The notes under the pieces were generated by a model. It did not search any database. It worked only from the letters and a program-made list of their open reading frames with translations, and was not told the DNA's origin. A stretch of DNA of 64,000 nucleotides from Oscillatoriales cyanobacterium CG2_30_40_61. Its GTDB lineage: Bacteria > Cyanobacteriota > Cyanobacteriia > Cyanobacteriales > Microcoleaceae. Position numbers and translations under genes: made by a program. Shown in pieces: positions 8,596-17,370 of the stretch. The first letter of the stretch is position 1. Each line of letters starts with the position of its first letter. Location: the NCBI GenBank assembly GCA_001873365.1, contig MNYZ01000097.1, positions 46,470 through 110,469 on the forward strand, in the 5' to 3' direction.

Positions 8596-8937
8596 TTAGT
8601 AGCGACCACCGCCGCGATTACCACCGCCGCCGCGATTACCACCGCCGCCGCCATAACCACCACCACGATTACCACCACCACCGCCACCGGTATTTTCACG
8701 GGGTTTGGCTTTATTAACTTTCATGTTCCGACCCATCCATTCGGCTCCATCAAGCTCGTCAATGGCTTTATCTTCTTCTGTTTCAGCGTCCATTTCCACA
8801 AAAGCAAAGCCCCGCACCTTACCAGTTTCGCGATCTTTGGGAAGTTGAACCCGCTTTACATTACCGTATTCAGCAAAAACGCTGCTTAGATCTTCTTCGG
8901 TAACATCATAAGAAAGATTGCCGACATAAATAGACAT
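8596..8937 (-). CDS. Glycine-rich RRM RNA-binding protein (Rbp family), copy 3
   Basis: 113 residues with the longest glycine tail of the four copies: an RRM (RNP2 IYVGNLSY, RNP1 RGFAFVEM) followed by repeated GGGGNRGG units ending GGGRY. It should be a cytoplasmic single-RRM RNA-binding protein. It shares its 5' leader with copies 1 and 2. The region downstream is disturbed: its terminator has lost part of its tract, then come the RRM relic and the IS remnant. The gene itself is intact. Confidence 0.95.
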   Translation of the reverse strand: MSIYVGNLSYDVTEEDLSSVFAEYGNVKRVQLPKDRETGKVRGFAFVEMDAETEEDKAIDELDGAEWMGRNMKVNKAKPRENTGGGGGGNRGGGYGGGGGNRGGGGNRGGGRY

Positions 8938-9080
8938 AGGGTATCTCCAAAATCAAAATATTGCGGAGGTTAGAATTTCGGAGAGAAGCCTGTCCAAACC
9001 AAACGGGAAATGCCCATCAAGACTACAAACAAAAGCTACAACCGAATTTTACTCTCACTGATTACTTTAGCACAACCTGT
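8938..9080 (-). promoter_or_regulatory. Conserved 5' leader of RRM gene, copy 3
   Basis: Third copy of the ~110-bp leader also found at 7057-7196 and 7794-7936. It is followed upstream by a perfect small hairpin, CCTGTTAAAAAACAGG (9076-9091), and then by a second IS200/IS605-type end at 9094. Confidence 0.7.
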
Positions 9081-9093
9081 TAAAAAACAGGCA

Positions 9094-9262
9094 TTGACAC
9101 TCCCACAACAATCCCAGGGATTTCGCTGGGGATTCTTGCTTCACCGAGGACTACTTTTTGTGCAAGCACTGCGAGTTTAATATCCTCTCCACAAGCTTAA
9201 AATCCGGCCTGTCTTGCCGTAGAAAAAAACCTTCTTCTAGCACTATTCCGGGCGTGAACTGG
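9094..9262 (-). mobile_element. Second IS200/IS605-type end remnant
   Basis: Starts TTGACACTCCC like the element at 7997, then an imperfect hairpin (CAATCCCAGGGATTTCGCTG and onward) and GGATTCTTGCTTCACCGAGG, a typical tail of cyanobacterial tnpB elements. No transposase frame and no clear left end are visible, so this is a fragment. The boundary at 9262 is approximate. It occupies the gap between RRM copies 3 and 4, at the same place relative to a leader as the first remnant. Confidence 0.5.
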
Positions 9263-9298
9263 ATTTTCGTGTGTCGAACGTTTTATGGAACAACTTAC

Positions 9299-9601
9299 TT
9301 AATAGGATCGTGAGTAATTCTGTTTATCTCCCCAGCTACCGCCAGAAGATTTGCGATCTTCACGGGGTCTGGCTTTATTTACTTTCAGAACTCGACCCAT
9401 CCATTCGGCTGAGTCTAACTCACCAATTGCTTTGGTTTCTTCGTCGTCTGTTGCCATTTTGATGAAGCCAAAACCCCGTTTTCTCTGGGTTTCCCGGTCA
9501 AGGGGAATTTGAACATCTGTAACGGAACCATATTCACCGAAAACTTGCGTTAGGTCGGTTTCGGTCGCGTCGTAAGACAGATTGCCTACATAAATTGTCA
9601 T
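9299..9601 (-). CDS. RRM RNA-binding protein (Rbp family), divergent copy 4
   Basis: 100 residues. The RRM is clear (RNP2 IYVGNLSY, RNP1 RGFGFIKM), but the sequence differs more from the other three, and the glycine tail is replaced by a short Ser/Asn tail ending SWGDKQNYSRSY. It therefore belongs to the class with little or no glycine tail. Its upstream region (9602-9725) keeps only parts of the shared leader (GGAATTCGGAGG). It is likely the oldest branch of the local cluster. No terminator hairpin like those of copies 1-3 is seen, and an IS-type remnant lies directly downstream. Confidence 0.93.
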   Translation of the reverse strand: MTIYVGNLSYDATETDLTQVFGEYGSVTDVQIPLDRETQRKRGFGFIKMATDDEETKAIGELDSAEWMGRVLKVNKARPREDRKSSGGSWGDKQNYSRSY

Positions 9602-9893
9602 TAAGTACCTTTCCAGTCAAAAATCAAGGGGTGTGCGGAGATTGGAATTCGGAGGCAAGCGGGTAGAACTTATACTAGAGAGCAAAAACGTTCCTGATGC
9701 CATAGCAAACGGAGCTACCGATATCTAATCTTTTCACGATTATAACATTCTTTTTGGGAAAAGCCCTATCTATCTTTTGGTAGACTTAATTTCTTGAACT
9801 TAATTATGCTTAAACTTAATCCTAGCAAGTTTTTCGTTCCATTGTTAAATATTGTAAACTATGGTTCTGGATGATCAGAATATCAGGTCAATT

Positions 9894-12608
9894 TTAACCT
9901 ACCTGGCTGATTAAAAATTCCGTCGCTTGAAAATGGTCTAGGGGTTTAGAAATTAAATAACCCTGTCCATAATTACACCCCAACTCCGTTAGTTTTTCTA
10001 ACTGGATCTTGGTTTCAATTCCTTCTGCCACCACATCCATCCCCAAGCTATGGGCTAACATAATAATTGTATGAATAATTTCCGCCCCCTTGGTTTTAGG
10101 TTGGATTTCCCTGACAAACGAACGATCAATTTTTAAAGTACAGAGGGGAAAATTGTGCAGCCGACTTAAAGAGGAATAGCCCGTACCAAAATCATCAATA
10201 CACAACTCAATACCAATGGCTCGGAGTTGGTACATTAATTTTTTTTCAAAAGTCAGGGTTTCTAAAAAACAAGTTTCAGTGATTTCTAGTTTCAATTTCC
10301 AATTTTTGAGGGGGTTATCGTCTATAATTTCCTGCAAATTTTCGACAAGATTGGTTTGTTTTAAATCGACAGGAGACAGATTAATGTTCATGGTCAAAGG
10401 CGGTAAATTAGGAAATTGTTGGTTCCAATTATTGATTTGGTAACACGCCTGTTTAAAAACCCATAAATCTATTATTTGAATTAATCCAGTTTCCTCTGCA
10501 ATCTGGATAAAATCACAGGGACTAATTATTTTTTTGACGGGATGATTCCACCGAATTAAAACCTCAAATCCCGTGAGTTTTCCTGTAATCAAAGAAATTA
10601 TAGGTTGATAGTTTAAGATAAATTCTTGACGAACTAAAGCCTGTCTTAATTGATTTTCTTGTTCTAAACGTTGTAAGGCTGGAATCTGCATGGCATAGGT
10701 TAATACTTGATAACATCCCTTGCCTAAATGTTTGGCATTATACATGGCAATATCCGCATCTCTAATCATGGATTCTGCTTGGGAATATCCCATGGAACTG
10801 AGAGTGATCCCAATACTAACCCCGGTAAAAATTTGCTTTTGGCTAATATAAAAAGGACGTTTAAGCTGTTCAATAATTCGTTGTGCTGTATCTGTTACCT
10901 CACCCTCATCTTGAATATTTTCTAATAAAATAATAAATTCATCTCCCCCAAGTCGGGCGACGGTATCCTGGGGTTTAATTTCCGATTTTAAACGATGGGC
11001 TACACTCTTTAATAATTCATCTCCGACTAAATGACCTAAACTATCATTAATTACTTTAAAGCGATCTAAATCTAAAAATAAAACCGCATATAAATAATTT
11101 TTTTCTTTTTGATTAAATTCAATTAAATCCTGAATCTTATTTAACAAATAAGCTCGATTAGGTAGCCCAGTTAAACTATCGTGAAAAGCATCAAATTTTA
11201 GTTTTTCTTCCTGTTTTAATAATTCTGTTTGTGTTTTTTGTAAATCTTCTATGGCTAAGGAAAGTTCAGCCGTTCGTTGATAGACTCGTTCTTCTAATTG
11301 TTTATTATAGTTTTTAATAGCTACTTTTGCTTCTTTTAATTCATTAGTACGTGCTTCCACACGAATTTCTAACTCTTCAAAAGCCCTGTTTAAACGCATT
11401 GCAATTTGATTAAATGACTTAGCTAAAATTCCGATTTCATCTTCTCGATTCAGTTCAATATTTTGGTCTAATTCTCCTTTAGCGATCGCTTGACTAGCTT
11501 GACTTAATTGAATCAGAGGAGCGGTAATTCTCCGGGCTGTTATTATCCCTAAAATCGTGGCTATAATTAAGGCTATAATACACAAAAAGAACGTAACTCT
11601 TGTATTATGAATAATCAAATCCATAAAATCCCGTTCGGGAACCACAATACAAATTAACCAATCAATTCCCCTGGGATCTGAAAAGGGAACAATCTTAACA
11701 ATATATCGTTGCTGATCCCATTTAAAATCTAAAGAAATAGACTCTTGAATAGACTCAAAATTCGTGATCTTATTCTGTAAATTTTTAGCAGTTTCTCTAA
11801 TTAAAATATTATAACTGTCAACGGCTTTTACTCTTTCAAGTTTATCCCCTTTAATAATAAAAGGATTACTGGCTGAAGAACTAGCCACTAACATTCCAGA
11901 ACGTTCCATAATAAAGCTCTGTCCAGATTTACCAATTTTCACATCCCTAAGAAAATCACTAATCTCTGATAGGGATAATGGTGTATCTAGTACGCCTAAT
12001 AAACGTTCTTCCGAATCATAAACGGGTAAAACAGCATCCATGGCTAAGGTTTCCTGAAGAAACCAAAAATAAATTGGAGTCCAGATGGCTGTTTTAGATT
12101 TGGTTGCCGCTTGATACCAAGGACGACGGCGGGGATCATAATTAGGCAATTTTTCTAGGAGTTTACCCCGTTCTCCAGTTTCAGTTAAGCGGTAAATATG
12201 AAACCAATCTTGAGTAGAGGTCTGAACAATTTCCAGATTAAATTGTTGATTTTTGAGTCTTTTAATCCCAATATATTCTCCTTGTTCACTTCCCCAAGCC
12301 ACATAATCAATAGTATGAAAAGCATGGAGTTGACCCAGGAAAAACCGTTTTAAACTCGTAAAATCTTTTAGAGAGATAAATTCTTGAGTCACGGCGTTTC
12401 TATTCGTCTCATTCATAATATGAGCCGTATTCAGATGGGTTCTCAGATCTAACTCTATCCTGCTACTAATTTCTTCATGTAACTGATTAGCTAGATCATT
12501 GACTGCTTTTTGCCCATTTCTATAGGAAAAAAATCCGGTTATTCCCACAAATATCGCAATTTGTAGAACAAAAGGAATAACGAGCAGTTGACGGAGTGAT
12601 AACTTCAC
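9894..12608 (-). CDS. Cache-HAMP-GGDEF-EAL membrane protein (c-di-GMP turnover)
   Basis: Membrane-bound c-di-GMP enzyme of about 904 residues. The order is: short cytoplasmic start, membrane span (LLVIPFVLQIAIFVGITGFF), periplasmic double-Cache sensor, second span (FFLCIIALIIATILGIITA), HAMP, coiled coil, GGDEF and EAL. GGDEF is intact (RLGGDEFIILL, near 553). The EAL domain reads EVLIRW but keeps DDFGTGYSS, LKIDRSF and VAEGIET, so both activities are plausible. I place the start at GTG 12608, because AAGGAG lies 10 nt upstream and the Cache-type N-terminus begins there. The longer open frame only adds a translated 7-bp tandem repeat. The sensor half resembles the cyclase at 56418. Confidence 0.9.
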   Translation of the reverse strand: MKLSLRQLLVIPFVLQIAIFVGITGFFSYRNGQKAVNDLANQLHEEISSRIELDLRTHLNTAHIMNETNRNAVTQEFISLKDFTSLKRFFLGQLHAFHTIDYVAWGSEQGEYIGIKRLKNQQFNLEIVQTSTQDWFHIYRLTETGERGKLLEKLPNYDPRRRPWYQAATKSKTAIWTPIYFWFLQETLAMDAVLPVYDSEERLLGVLDTPLSLSEISDFLRDVKIGKSGQSFIMERSGMLVASSSASNPFIIKGDKLERVKAVDSYNILIRETAKNLQNKITNFESIQESISLDFKWDQQRYIVKIVPFSDPRGIDWLICIVVPERDFMDLIIHNTRVTFFLCIIALIIATILGIITARRITAPLIQLSQASQAIAKGELDQNIELNREDEIGILAKSFNQIAMRLNRAFEELEIRVEARTNELKEAKVAIKNYNKQLEERVYQRTAELSLAIEDLQKTQTELLKQEEKLKFDAFHDSLTGLPNRAYLLNKIQDLIEFNQKEKNYLYAVLFLDLDRFKVINDSLGHLVGDELLKSVAHRLKSEIKPQDTVARLGGDEFIILLENIQDEGEVTDTAQRIIEQLKRPFYISQKQIFTGVSIGITLSSMGYSQAESMIRDADIAMYNAKHLGKGCYQVLTYAMQIPALQRLEQENQLRQALVRQEFILNYQPIISLITGKLTGFEVLIRWNHPVKKIISPCDFIQIAEETGLIQIIDLWVFKQACYQINNWNQQFPNLPPLTMNINLSPVDLKQTNLVENLQEIIDDNPLKNWKLKLEITETCFLETLTFEKKLMYQLRAIGIELCIDDFGTGYSSLSRLHNFPLCTLKIDRSFVREIQPKTKGAEIIHTIIMLAHSLGMDVVAEGIETKIQLEKLTELGCNYGQGYLISKPLDHFQATEFLISQVG

Positions 12609-12618
12609 CAGTGTCGAT

Positions 12619-12624
12619 CTCCTT
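12619..12624 (-). promoter_or_regulatory. Shine-Dalgarno site that decides the GGDEF-EAL start
   Basis: AAGGAG on the minus strand, 10 nt before GTG at 12608. An upstream ATG at 12758 would make the protein begin with about 35 residues of repeat-encoded LPITYYL units, which is unlikely. Confidence 0.75.
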
Positions 12625-12632
12625 GTAGGGAA

Positions 12633-12744
12633 CAGGTAATAGGTAATATAGGTAATAGGTAATAGGTAATAGGTAATAGGTAATAGGTAATAGGTAATAG
12701 GTAATAGGTAATAGGTAATAGGTAATAGGTAATAGGTAATAGGT
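12633..12744. repeat. 7-bp tandem repeat (AATAGGT), about 15 copies
   Basis: The heptamer AATAGGT repeats almost perfectly, with one break near 12647-12651. It lies just upstream of the GGDEF-EAL start and of its ribosome binding site, so copy-number change would alter the 5' UTR or promoter spacing of that gene. Confidence 0.95.
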
Positions 12745-12854
12745 AAGCTGTTGTGCATTTAAACTGTATATTCTAGGGAGGGAGGAAGCTCCCACACTCC
12801 TTCTCACCCGTCGCGGATTGCCATAGATACACAACAGCTTAACTGATACTGAAA

Positions 12855-13463
12855 TTAAAATTTTCGACTTTCAAACCCAACCCGGGGACAATTGATTTCT
12901 AATTCCCAAAAATCAACTAATCCCATCTTAATAGTTGGGAATGGCACAGGTCGTAGGAAGGGAATCGGATCATAATCGTGGTTATCGGGTTCATCGGGGG
13001 GAGTGGTTCTAGGAGGGGCGGAATTAGCCGGGGGACGACGGGACTCTTGGGGTTCATCGGTAGCAGGGCTAGAAGTACCAGCGCGACGAGATCCCAAGGG
13101 AACGACTTTGTTTTGGGTGGAGGTGGCGGGCTCGGAAGTTTGGCTGGGTCTGGAAACATCCATCTGTACTGGATAAATCCTTTGGGCGGTGAGTTCTGCC
13201 CGTTTTTCCTTAAATCCTTCCTGCCGCTCAATGGTATTCATTCCCAGACGACCTTCGATAACAATTTGATCTCCTTGATGATATTTTTCGTGAACTTCTT
13301 GGGCGAAATTACCCCAGGCAATGACTTTTAAAGTAGCTGGTGGATCGACATCCCGGAGTCCGGGAAACTGAACCAACATTTCCGTTAGGGCAATTTGATT
13401 ATCGGGGGTGTAACGCAGTTGCGGATCTTGAAGAATCTCAGCCATGAGAATAATACTGTTCAT
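12855..13463 (-). CDS. Single-stranded DNA-binding protein-like OB-fold protein
   Basis: 202 residues. The first ~105 form an OB fold as in SSB: NSIILMAEILQDPQLRY, then LKVIAWGNFAQEVHEKYHQGD and IEGRLGMNTIERQEGFKEKRAEL. A proline/serine-rich disordered tail follows. The classic acidic SSB tip (DDDIPF) is replaced by a different C-terminus (PRVGFESRKF), so contacts with the usual SSB partners are uncertain. This is the cyanobacterial SSB/Ycf41-like type and would bind ssDNA in replication or repair. The start could also be the ATG seven codons in. It stands alone between the heptamer array and the sugar nucleotidyltransferase. Confidence 0.8.
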   Translation of the reverse strand: MNSIILMAEILQDPQLRYTPDNQIALTEMLVQFPGLRDVDPPATLKVIAWGNFAQEVHEKYHQGDQIVIEGRLGMNTIERQEGFKEKRAELTAQRIYPVQMDVSRPSQTSEPATSTQNKVVPLGSRRAGTSSPATDEPQESRRPPANSAPPRTTPPDEPDNHDYDPIPFLRPVPFPTIKMGLVDFWELEINCPRVGFESRKF

Positions 13464-13574
13464 TTTTTGATCAATAAATTCAAGTACAAGGTTAAACTCT
13501 CTCTAAGAATAGAGTTTTTTCAATCATGACACTTTTATTTCAAAATTCAAACTGTTTTTGATTGATTTTTCAGC

Positions 13575-16106
13575 TTAAATATCTTCTCTATGATCCATGC
13601 CTTGGGATTGATTCACAAAATCATGAACTAAATTGCGATATTCTCGTAAAGTGGTGTCTACCCAATCCCGATCAATACTATTGGCAAAAATATGAACCTG
13701 GGGTTCTCCCGCGTCGGGTAAAACCAGAACCCAGTTATCATCTTGGTAGTTAATTAATTTAACTCCATCAATTAATTCTAGGTTGTCGGGGGAATGGGTT
13801 TCAACTAAATGCCGCATCAATGACCCTTTAATTGTCCAGGGACAGCGCACCGTATACCGACGATGGACAACATGGGGTAAATCCGCTCGAACTTGGGTGA
13901 GGGAGCGCTCCTGACTGGTTAACATTTCAATAATTTTAGCAATGGAAAACATGGCATCAAACCCCGGATGGAGTTGGGGGAAGATGAACCCCATGTCCCC
14001 ACTGCCCCCTAAAACTACGTTAGGATTGCGGTGACAGGCCTCCATTAAGGCCGTGGGATTGGCTTTGGTACGGATGACTTTAGCATCGTAACGACGGGCA
14101 ATTTGTTCGATCGCCGAGGAGGTATGAACCGGAACGACAACGGTACTGCGGGGATGGGAAGTTAAGACCATATTCACCATCAAGGAGGTTAAAAATTCCC
14201 CTCGGATCGGACTTCCGGTTTCATCGACTAACATAAATTGTTCCCCATTGGCATAAACCTGGGCACCGAAATTAGCCCGGAGAGCTTCTACAACTCGGCC
14301 TAATTGATCGAGTAAGTTTTCCCGTTCAGGAACCGATAAAGCGGTATGGTTTAAACTAGCATTTAAAACCACCGCATCACAGCCAAATTTAGCTAAAAGT
14401 TGCGGTAAAATTGCCCCAGAAACCGCATAAACATAATCAATTACAACTTTGGCATTACTGTACCGTAAGATTTCGCTATTGATGTATTTACTAAAACTGG
14501 CACTATAAATTTCGAGTAAATCCACGGTATAACTGACGTTGCCAATTTCGGGAATTTGCGCCCGTCTCAAGTCTTCTTTGAAATAAGCTCCTTCGATTTT
14601 TTTCTCTTTGGCTTTGGTAATACTAATTCCTTTATTATCGAGAAATTCAATTAATAGATAGTCTGCCCGTTCTGGGGAGAGGCGGACGTGAATTCCTCCG
14701 GCGACATTTAGGGTAGGAATAGCGGTGCGTGTGATCGGAATGGCGGTGGCGTCTAGGTTAATAATATTAATCCCAACGGACATTAAACCCGCCACTAAAG
14801 AACGAGTTACCATCCGAGAAATCGGCCGTTGATCCCTAGAAACTGCTACCAAAGAACCGGGTTTTAAAGTAGATCCAAAAGCTGCTCCTAATTTCACGGC
14901 AAATTCCGGGGTAATATCAATATTTGCTAATCCTTGAACTCCCCGTTGACCGAATAAATTGCGTTGGGCCGTATTCCCCCAAATTAAATTAATATTCAAG
15001 GTAGCCCCGGACTCAATTTTTTTACTGGGCCAGACCCGCACCCCGGGGCTAATTTGGGCTTCTTCCCCGACGGTGGATAAAGAGCCCACCACCGCCCCTT
15101 CTAGGACATGGGCACGACGACCCACCCGGGCACCGCGAGCAATCACACAGGCCCGCAAATGGGCATCATCCCCAATAATTGCCCCATTCCAAATAATTGG
15201 CCGTTTAATATTGGCGTCGGCCCCGATGGTAATATTATCGCCAATCACGGTTCCCGCTTCAATTTGTGCCCTAGCCCCGATCCGACAATTACGACCAATT
15301 AAAACCGGGGGTTCGATCACGGCTGTTTCATCAATAAATGTGTTTTCTCCGATCCACAAACCCGGAGCCCGTTCGGGATAGGGGATTTTTAGTTTGACTT
15401 TTCCCATTAAGGCATCATAATGGGCTTCTCGATAGACGTCTAAATGACCAATATCACACCAATAATTATTAGCAATAAACCCATACATGGGTTCTCCTTT
15501 TTCTAGGAGTAAGGGGAATAGATCTTGGGAAAAATCACATTCTTGATCAAAGGGAAGATATTCTAAAACTTCCGGTTCTAAAATATAGGTTCCGGTATTT
15601 ACCGTATCGGAAAAGACTTCACTGGCGGAAGGTTTTTCTAAAAATCTACTAATGCGATGATTTTCGTCGGTAATGACTACACCAAATTCAATCGGATTTG
15701 GCATTCGGGTTAAAATTAAAGTGGCTTTAGATTTTTTCTGGCGATGAAATTCAATGGCGGCGGTTAAATCAAAATCCGTAACACTATCTCCACTAATAAC
15801 TAAAAAAGTTCTATCTAAAAGTTCAGCAATATTTTTTACACAACCAGCAGTTCCCAAGGGTTGATCTTCTTCCACAGAGTATGTCATTTGTACTCCTAAA
15901 TGACTGCCATCATGAAAATATTCTCGCATGACATCGGGAAGATAATGCAAGGTGGCGATCACTTCTGTAATATTATGTTGTTTGAGAAGATGGATAATAT
16001 GTTCAGCAATCGGACGATTAAGTATTGGTACCATCGGTTTAGGCAGATCGCAAGTTAACGGTCGCAGTCGCGTTCCTGATCCACCCGCCATTAGCACTGC
16101 TCGCAT
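13575..16106 (-). CDS. Mannose-1-P guanylyltransferase / phosphomannomutase-like fusion
   Basis: 843 residues. Residues 1-230 are a nucleotidyltransferase with the signature MAGGSGTRLRPLT and the conserved PKPMVPILNRPI. A left-handed beta-helix with hexapeptide repeats (about 250-370) follows, then a phosphohexomutase-like half (about 380-840). It should make a GDP- or NDP-sugar for glycan or exopolysaccharide synthesis. The mutase half lacks the usual TASHNP phosphoserine motif: the matching region reads AGGIHVRLSPERADY. That half may therefore be regulatory or structural, or may use another residue. The fusion is conserved in cyanobacteria. It is a single gene. Confidence 0.88.
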   Translation of the reverse strand: MRAVLMAGGSGTRLRPLTCDLPKPMVPILNRPIAEHIIHLLKQHNITEVIATLHYLPDVMREYFHDGSHLGVQMTYSVEEDQPLGTAGCVKNIAELLDRTFLVISGDSVTDFDLTAAIEFHRQKKSKATLILTRMPNPIEFGVVITDENHRISRFLEKPSASEVFSDTVNTGTYILEPEVLEYLPFDQECDFSQDLFPLLLEKGEPMYGFIANNYWCDIGHLDVYREAHYDALMGKVKLKIPYPERAPGLWIGENTFIDETAVIEPPVLIGRNCRIGARAQIEAGTVIGDNITIGADANIKRPIIWNGAIIGDDAHLRACVIARGARVGRRAHVLEGAVVGSLSTVGEEAQISPGVRVWPSKKIESGATLNINLIWGNTAQRNLFGQRGVQGLANIDITPEFAVKLGAAFGSTLKPGSLVAVSRDQRPISRMVTRSLVAGLMSVGINIINLDATAIPITRTAIPTLNVAGGIHVRLSPERADYLLIEFLDNKGISITKAKEKKIEGAYFKEDLRRAQIPEIGNVSYTVDLLEIYSASFSKYINSEILRYSNAKVVIDYVYAVSGAILPQLLAKFGCDAVVLNASLNHTALSVPERENLLDQLGRVVEALRANFGAQVYANGEQFMLVDETGSPIRGEFLTSLMVNMVLTSHPRSTVVVPVHTSSAIEQIARRYDAKVIRTKANPTALMEACHRNPNVVLGGSGDMGFIFPQLHPGFDAMFSIAKIIEMLTSQERSLTQVRADLPHVVHRRYTVRCPWTIKGSLMRHLVETHSPDNLELIDGVKLINYQDDNWVLVLPDAGEPQVHIFANSIDRDWVDTTLREYRNLVHDFVNQSQGMDHREDI

Positions 16107-16427
16107 ATCTCCTCCTGATTGATTTAGGCTGATTTTTTATCCGGTGTTTTTCAGATTCGCTCACAGCTAGGTTTTTAAATAAATCCATTATAATTAAAAA
16201 CCTTCTCAATAATATCATAGCAAATTTCCTATTAAATCGCTAAAAATATTAAAACGATTCTCTATTGTGATCATTGATTTTTGTGAAAATTCCGCAATTT
16301 TATTCCCTAGGCAAAAGTCACTAGGTGATCAGTTAAGCTGTGGCTGCATCTAAATGGGTTGTTTGGATGCTATAATCAAGCAACGTTAACTTGTATGTAA
16401 TCCTTCAGGTACAAATTCCTTCAGATT
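16107..16427. other. Intergenic region between divergent genes
   Basis: AT-rich, 321 bp, no open frame of note. A TATAAT at 16371-16376 is a plausible -10 box for the + strand genes that start at 16428. No clear -35 is seen. A second promoter for the minus-strand gene at 16106 must also lie here, but I could not pin it down. Confidence 0.5.
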
Positions 16428-16625
16428 ATGAATCCCCTAATTACCTTAGTCTTGGTCGCCCTGTATGTAGGTGGAATCTGGAAATTTTGGACGGGGTTTG
16501 AAAATACCAACTTCAACCGCAGTTTCCAAAACCGTCTGATCTTCTCACTGTTATGGCCAGTTTTATTTGTGTTCAATTCCTCCTATCGGAAAAACTTTAA
16601 AAAAGCCTTGAAAGGGTCAAAATAG
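16428..16625 (+). CDS. Small membrane protein, conserved type, function unknown
   Basis: 65 residues. Two hydrophobic stretches (PLITLVLVALYVGGIW and LIFSLLWPVLFVF) are separated by a short polar loop, and the protein ends in a basic tail (SYRKNFKKALKGSK). This suggests a two-span protein with a cytoplasmic positive C-terminus. It lies 17 bp before the methyltransferase gene, so the two are probably co-transcribed. I recognise no motif that gives a role. Confidence 0.75.
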   Translation: MNPLITLVLVALYVGGIWKFWTGFENTNFNRSFQNRLIFSLLWPVLFVFNSSYRKNFKKALKGSK

Positions 16626-16642
16626 ATTTATATAGTTAAGGT

Positions 16643-17362
16643 ATGGCTAAATCTTCTAATTCATCGGGTTTTTTCAATTTATCTGTGAGTTCCGACCCTT
16701 TGGAAAGGGCGATCGCTTCTATTTCCCATCGTTTTAACCGGGAATATCAGGGGGAATCTTTTGATTTACCCCCAGAGGTTGAAATGATGGAAATTTTTCG
16801 CGATCGCCTGGCCGGAACTTTATCAGAAAAAATCACTTCCCCCTTTTGGGAAATTGCCCAACCGCAAAAAAATCAGCACTGTTTAGATATCGGTTGTGGG
16901 GTGAGTTTTTTAATTTACCCGTGGCGAGATTGGGCGGCTTTATTTTATGGTCAAGAAATTAGTACCGTGGCTAAGGACGCCCTGAATATTCGAGGGCCAC
17001 AGTTGAATTCTAAACTGTTTAAAGGAGTAGCTTTAGCCCCCGGTCATCAATTGCAATATCAGGCGAATCAGTTTGATTTAGCGATCGCCACCGGATGGAG
17101 TTGTTACTATCCAATCAGTTATTGGGAATTGGTTTTAAAAGAAGTCAAACGAGTGGTTAAACCCGGAGGAGATTTTGTTTTTGATGTGCTAATTCCCGAT
17201 GCTGAATTAGCCGAAGATTGGGCAATTTTAGAAACCTATTTAGGTACGGAGGTTTTTTTAGAACCCCTAGAAAATTGGGAAACCATCATCAAAGCCACCG
17301 GGGCTAAAATCTTAAAACGCCAGCCCGGAACCCTGTTTCAACTCTACAAAATCCGCTTTTAA
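16643..17362 (+). CDS. Class I SAM-dependent methyltransferase
   Basis: 239 residues, soluble. The Rossmann-type SAM site is LDIGCGVSFLIYP (near residue 80). A second conserved strand, QFDLAIATGWS, and a VKPGGDFVFDVLIP stretch after it complete the fold. The substrate is unknown. It follows a small membrane protein by 17 bp and precedes the SafE/UreH-type membrane protein by 8 bp, all on the same strand. The four genes from 16428 to 19039 look like one operon. Confidence 0.87.
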   Translation: MAKSSNSSGFFNLSVSSDPLERAIASISHRFNREYQGESFDLPPEVEMMEIFRDRLAGTLSEKITSPFWEIAQPQKNQHCLDIGCGVSFLIYPWRDWAALFYGQEISTVAKDALNIRGPQLNSKLFKGVALAPGHQLQYQANQFDLAIATGWSCYYPISYWELVLKEVKRVVKPGGDFVFDVLIPDAELAEDWAILETYLGTEVFLEPLENWETIIKATGAKILKRQPGTLFQLYKIRF

Positions 17363-17370
17363 ACGGAATT

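Noticed and set aside
12609-12758. Longer start for the GGDEF-EAL protein
   Set aside because: The extra residues are translated heptamer repeats, and AAGGAG supports GTG 12608.
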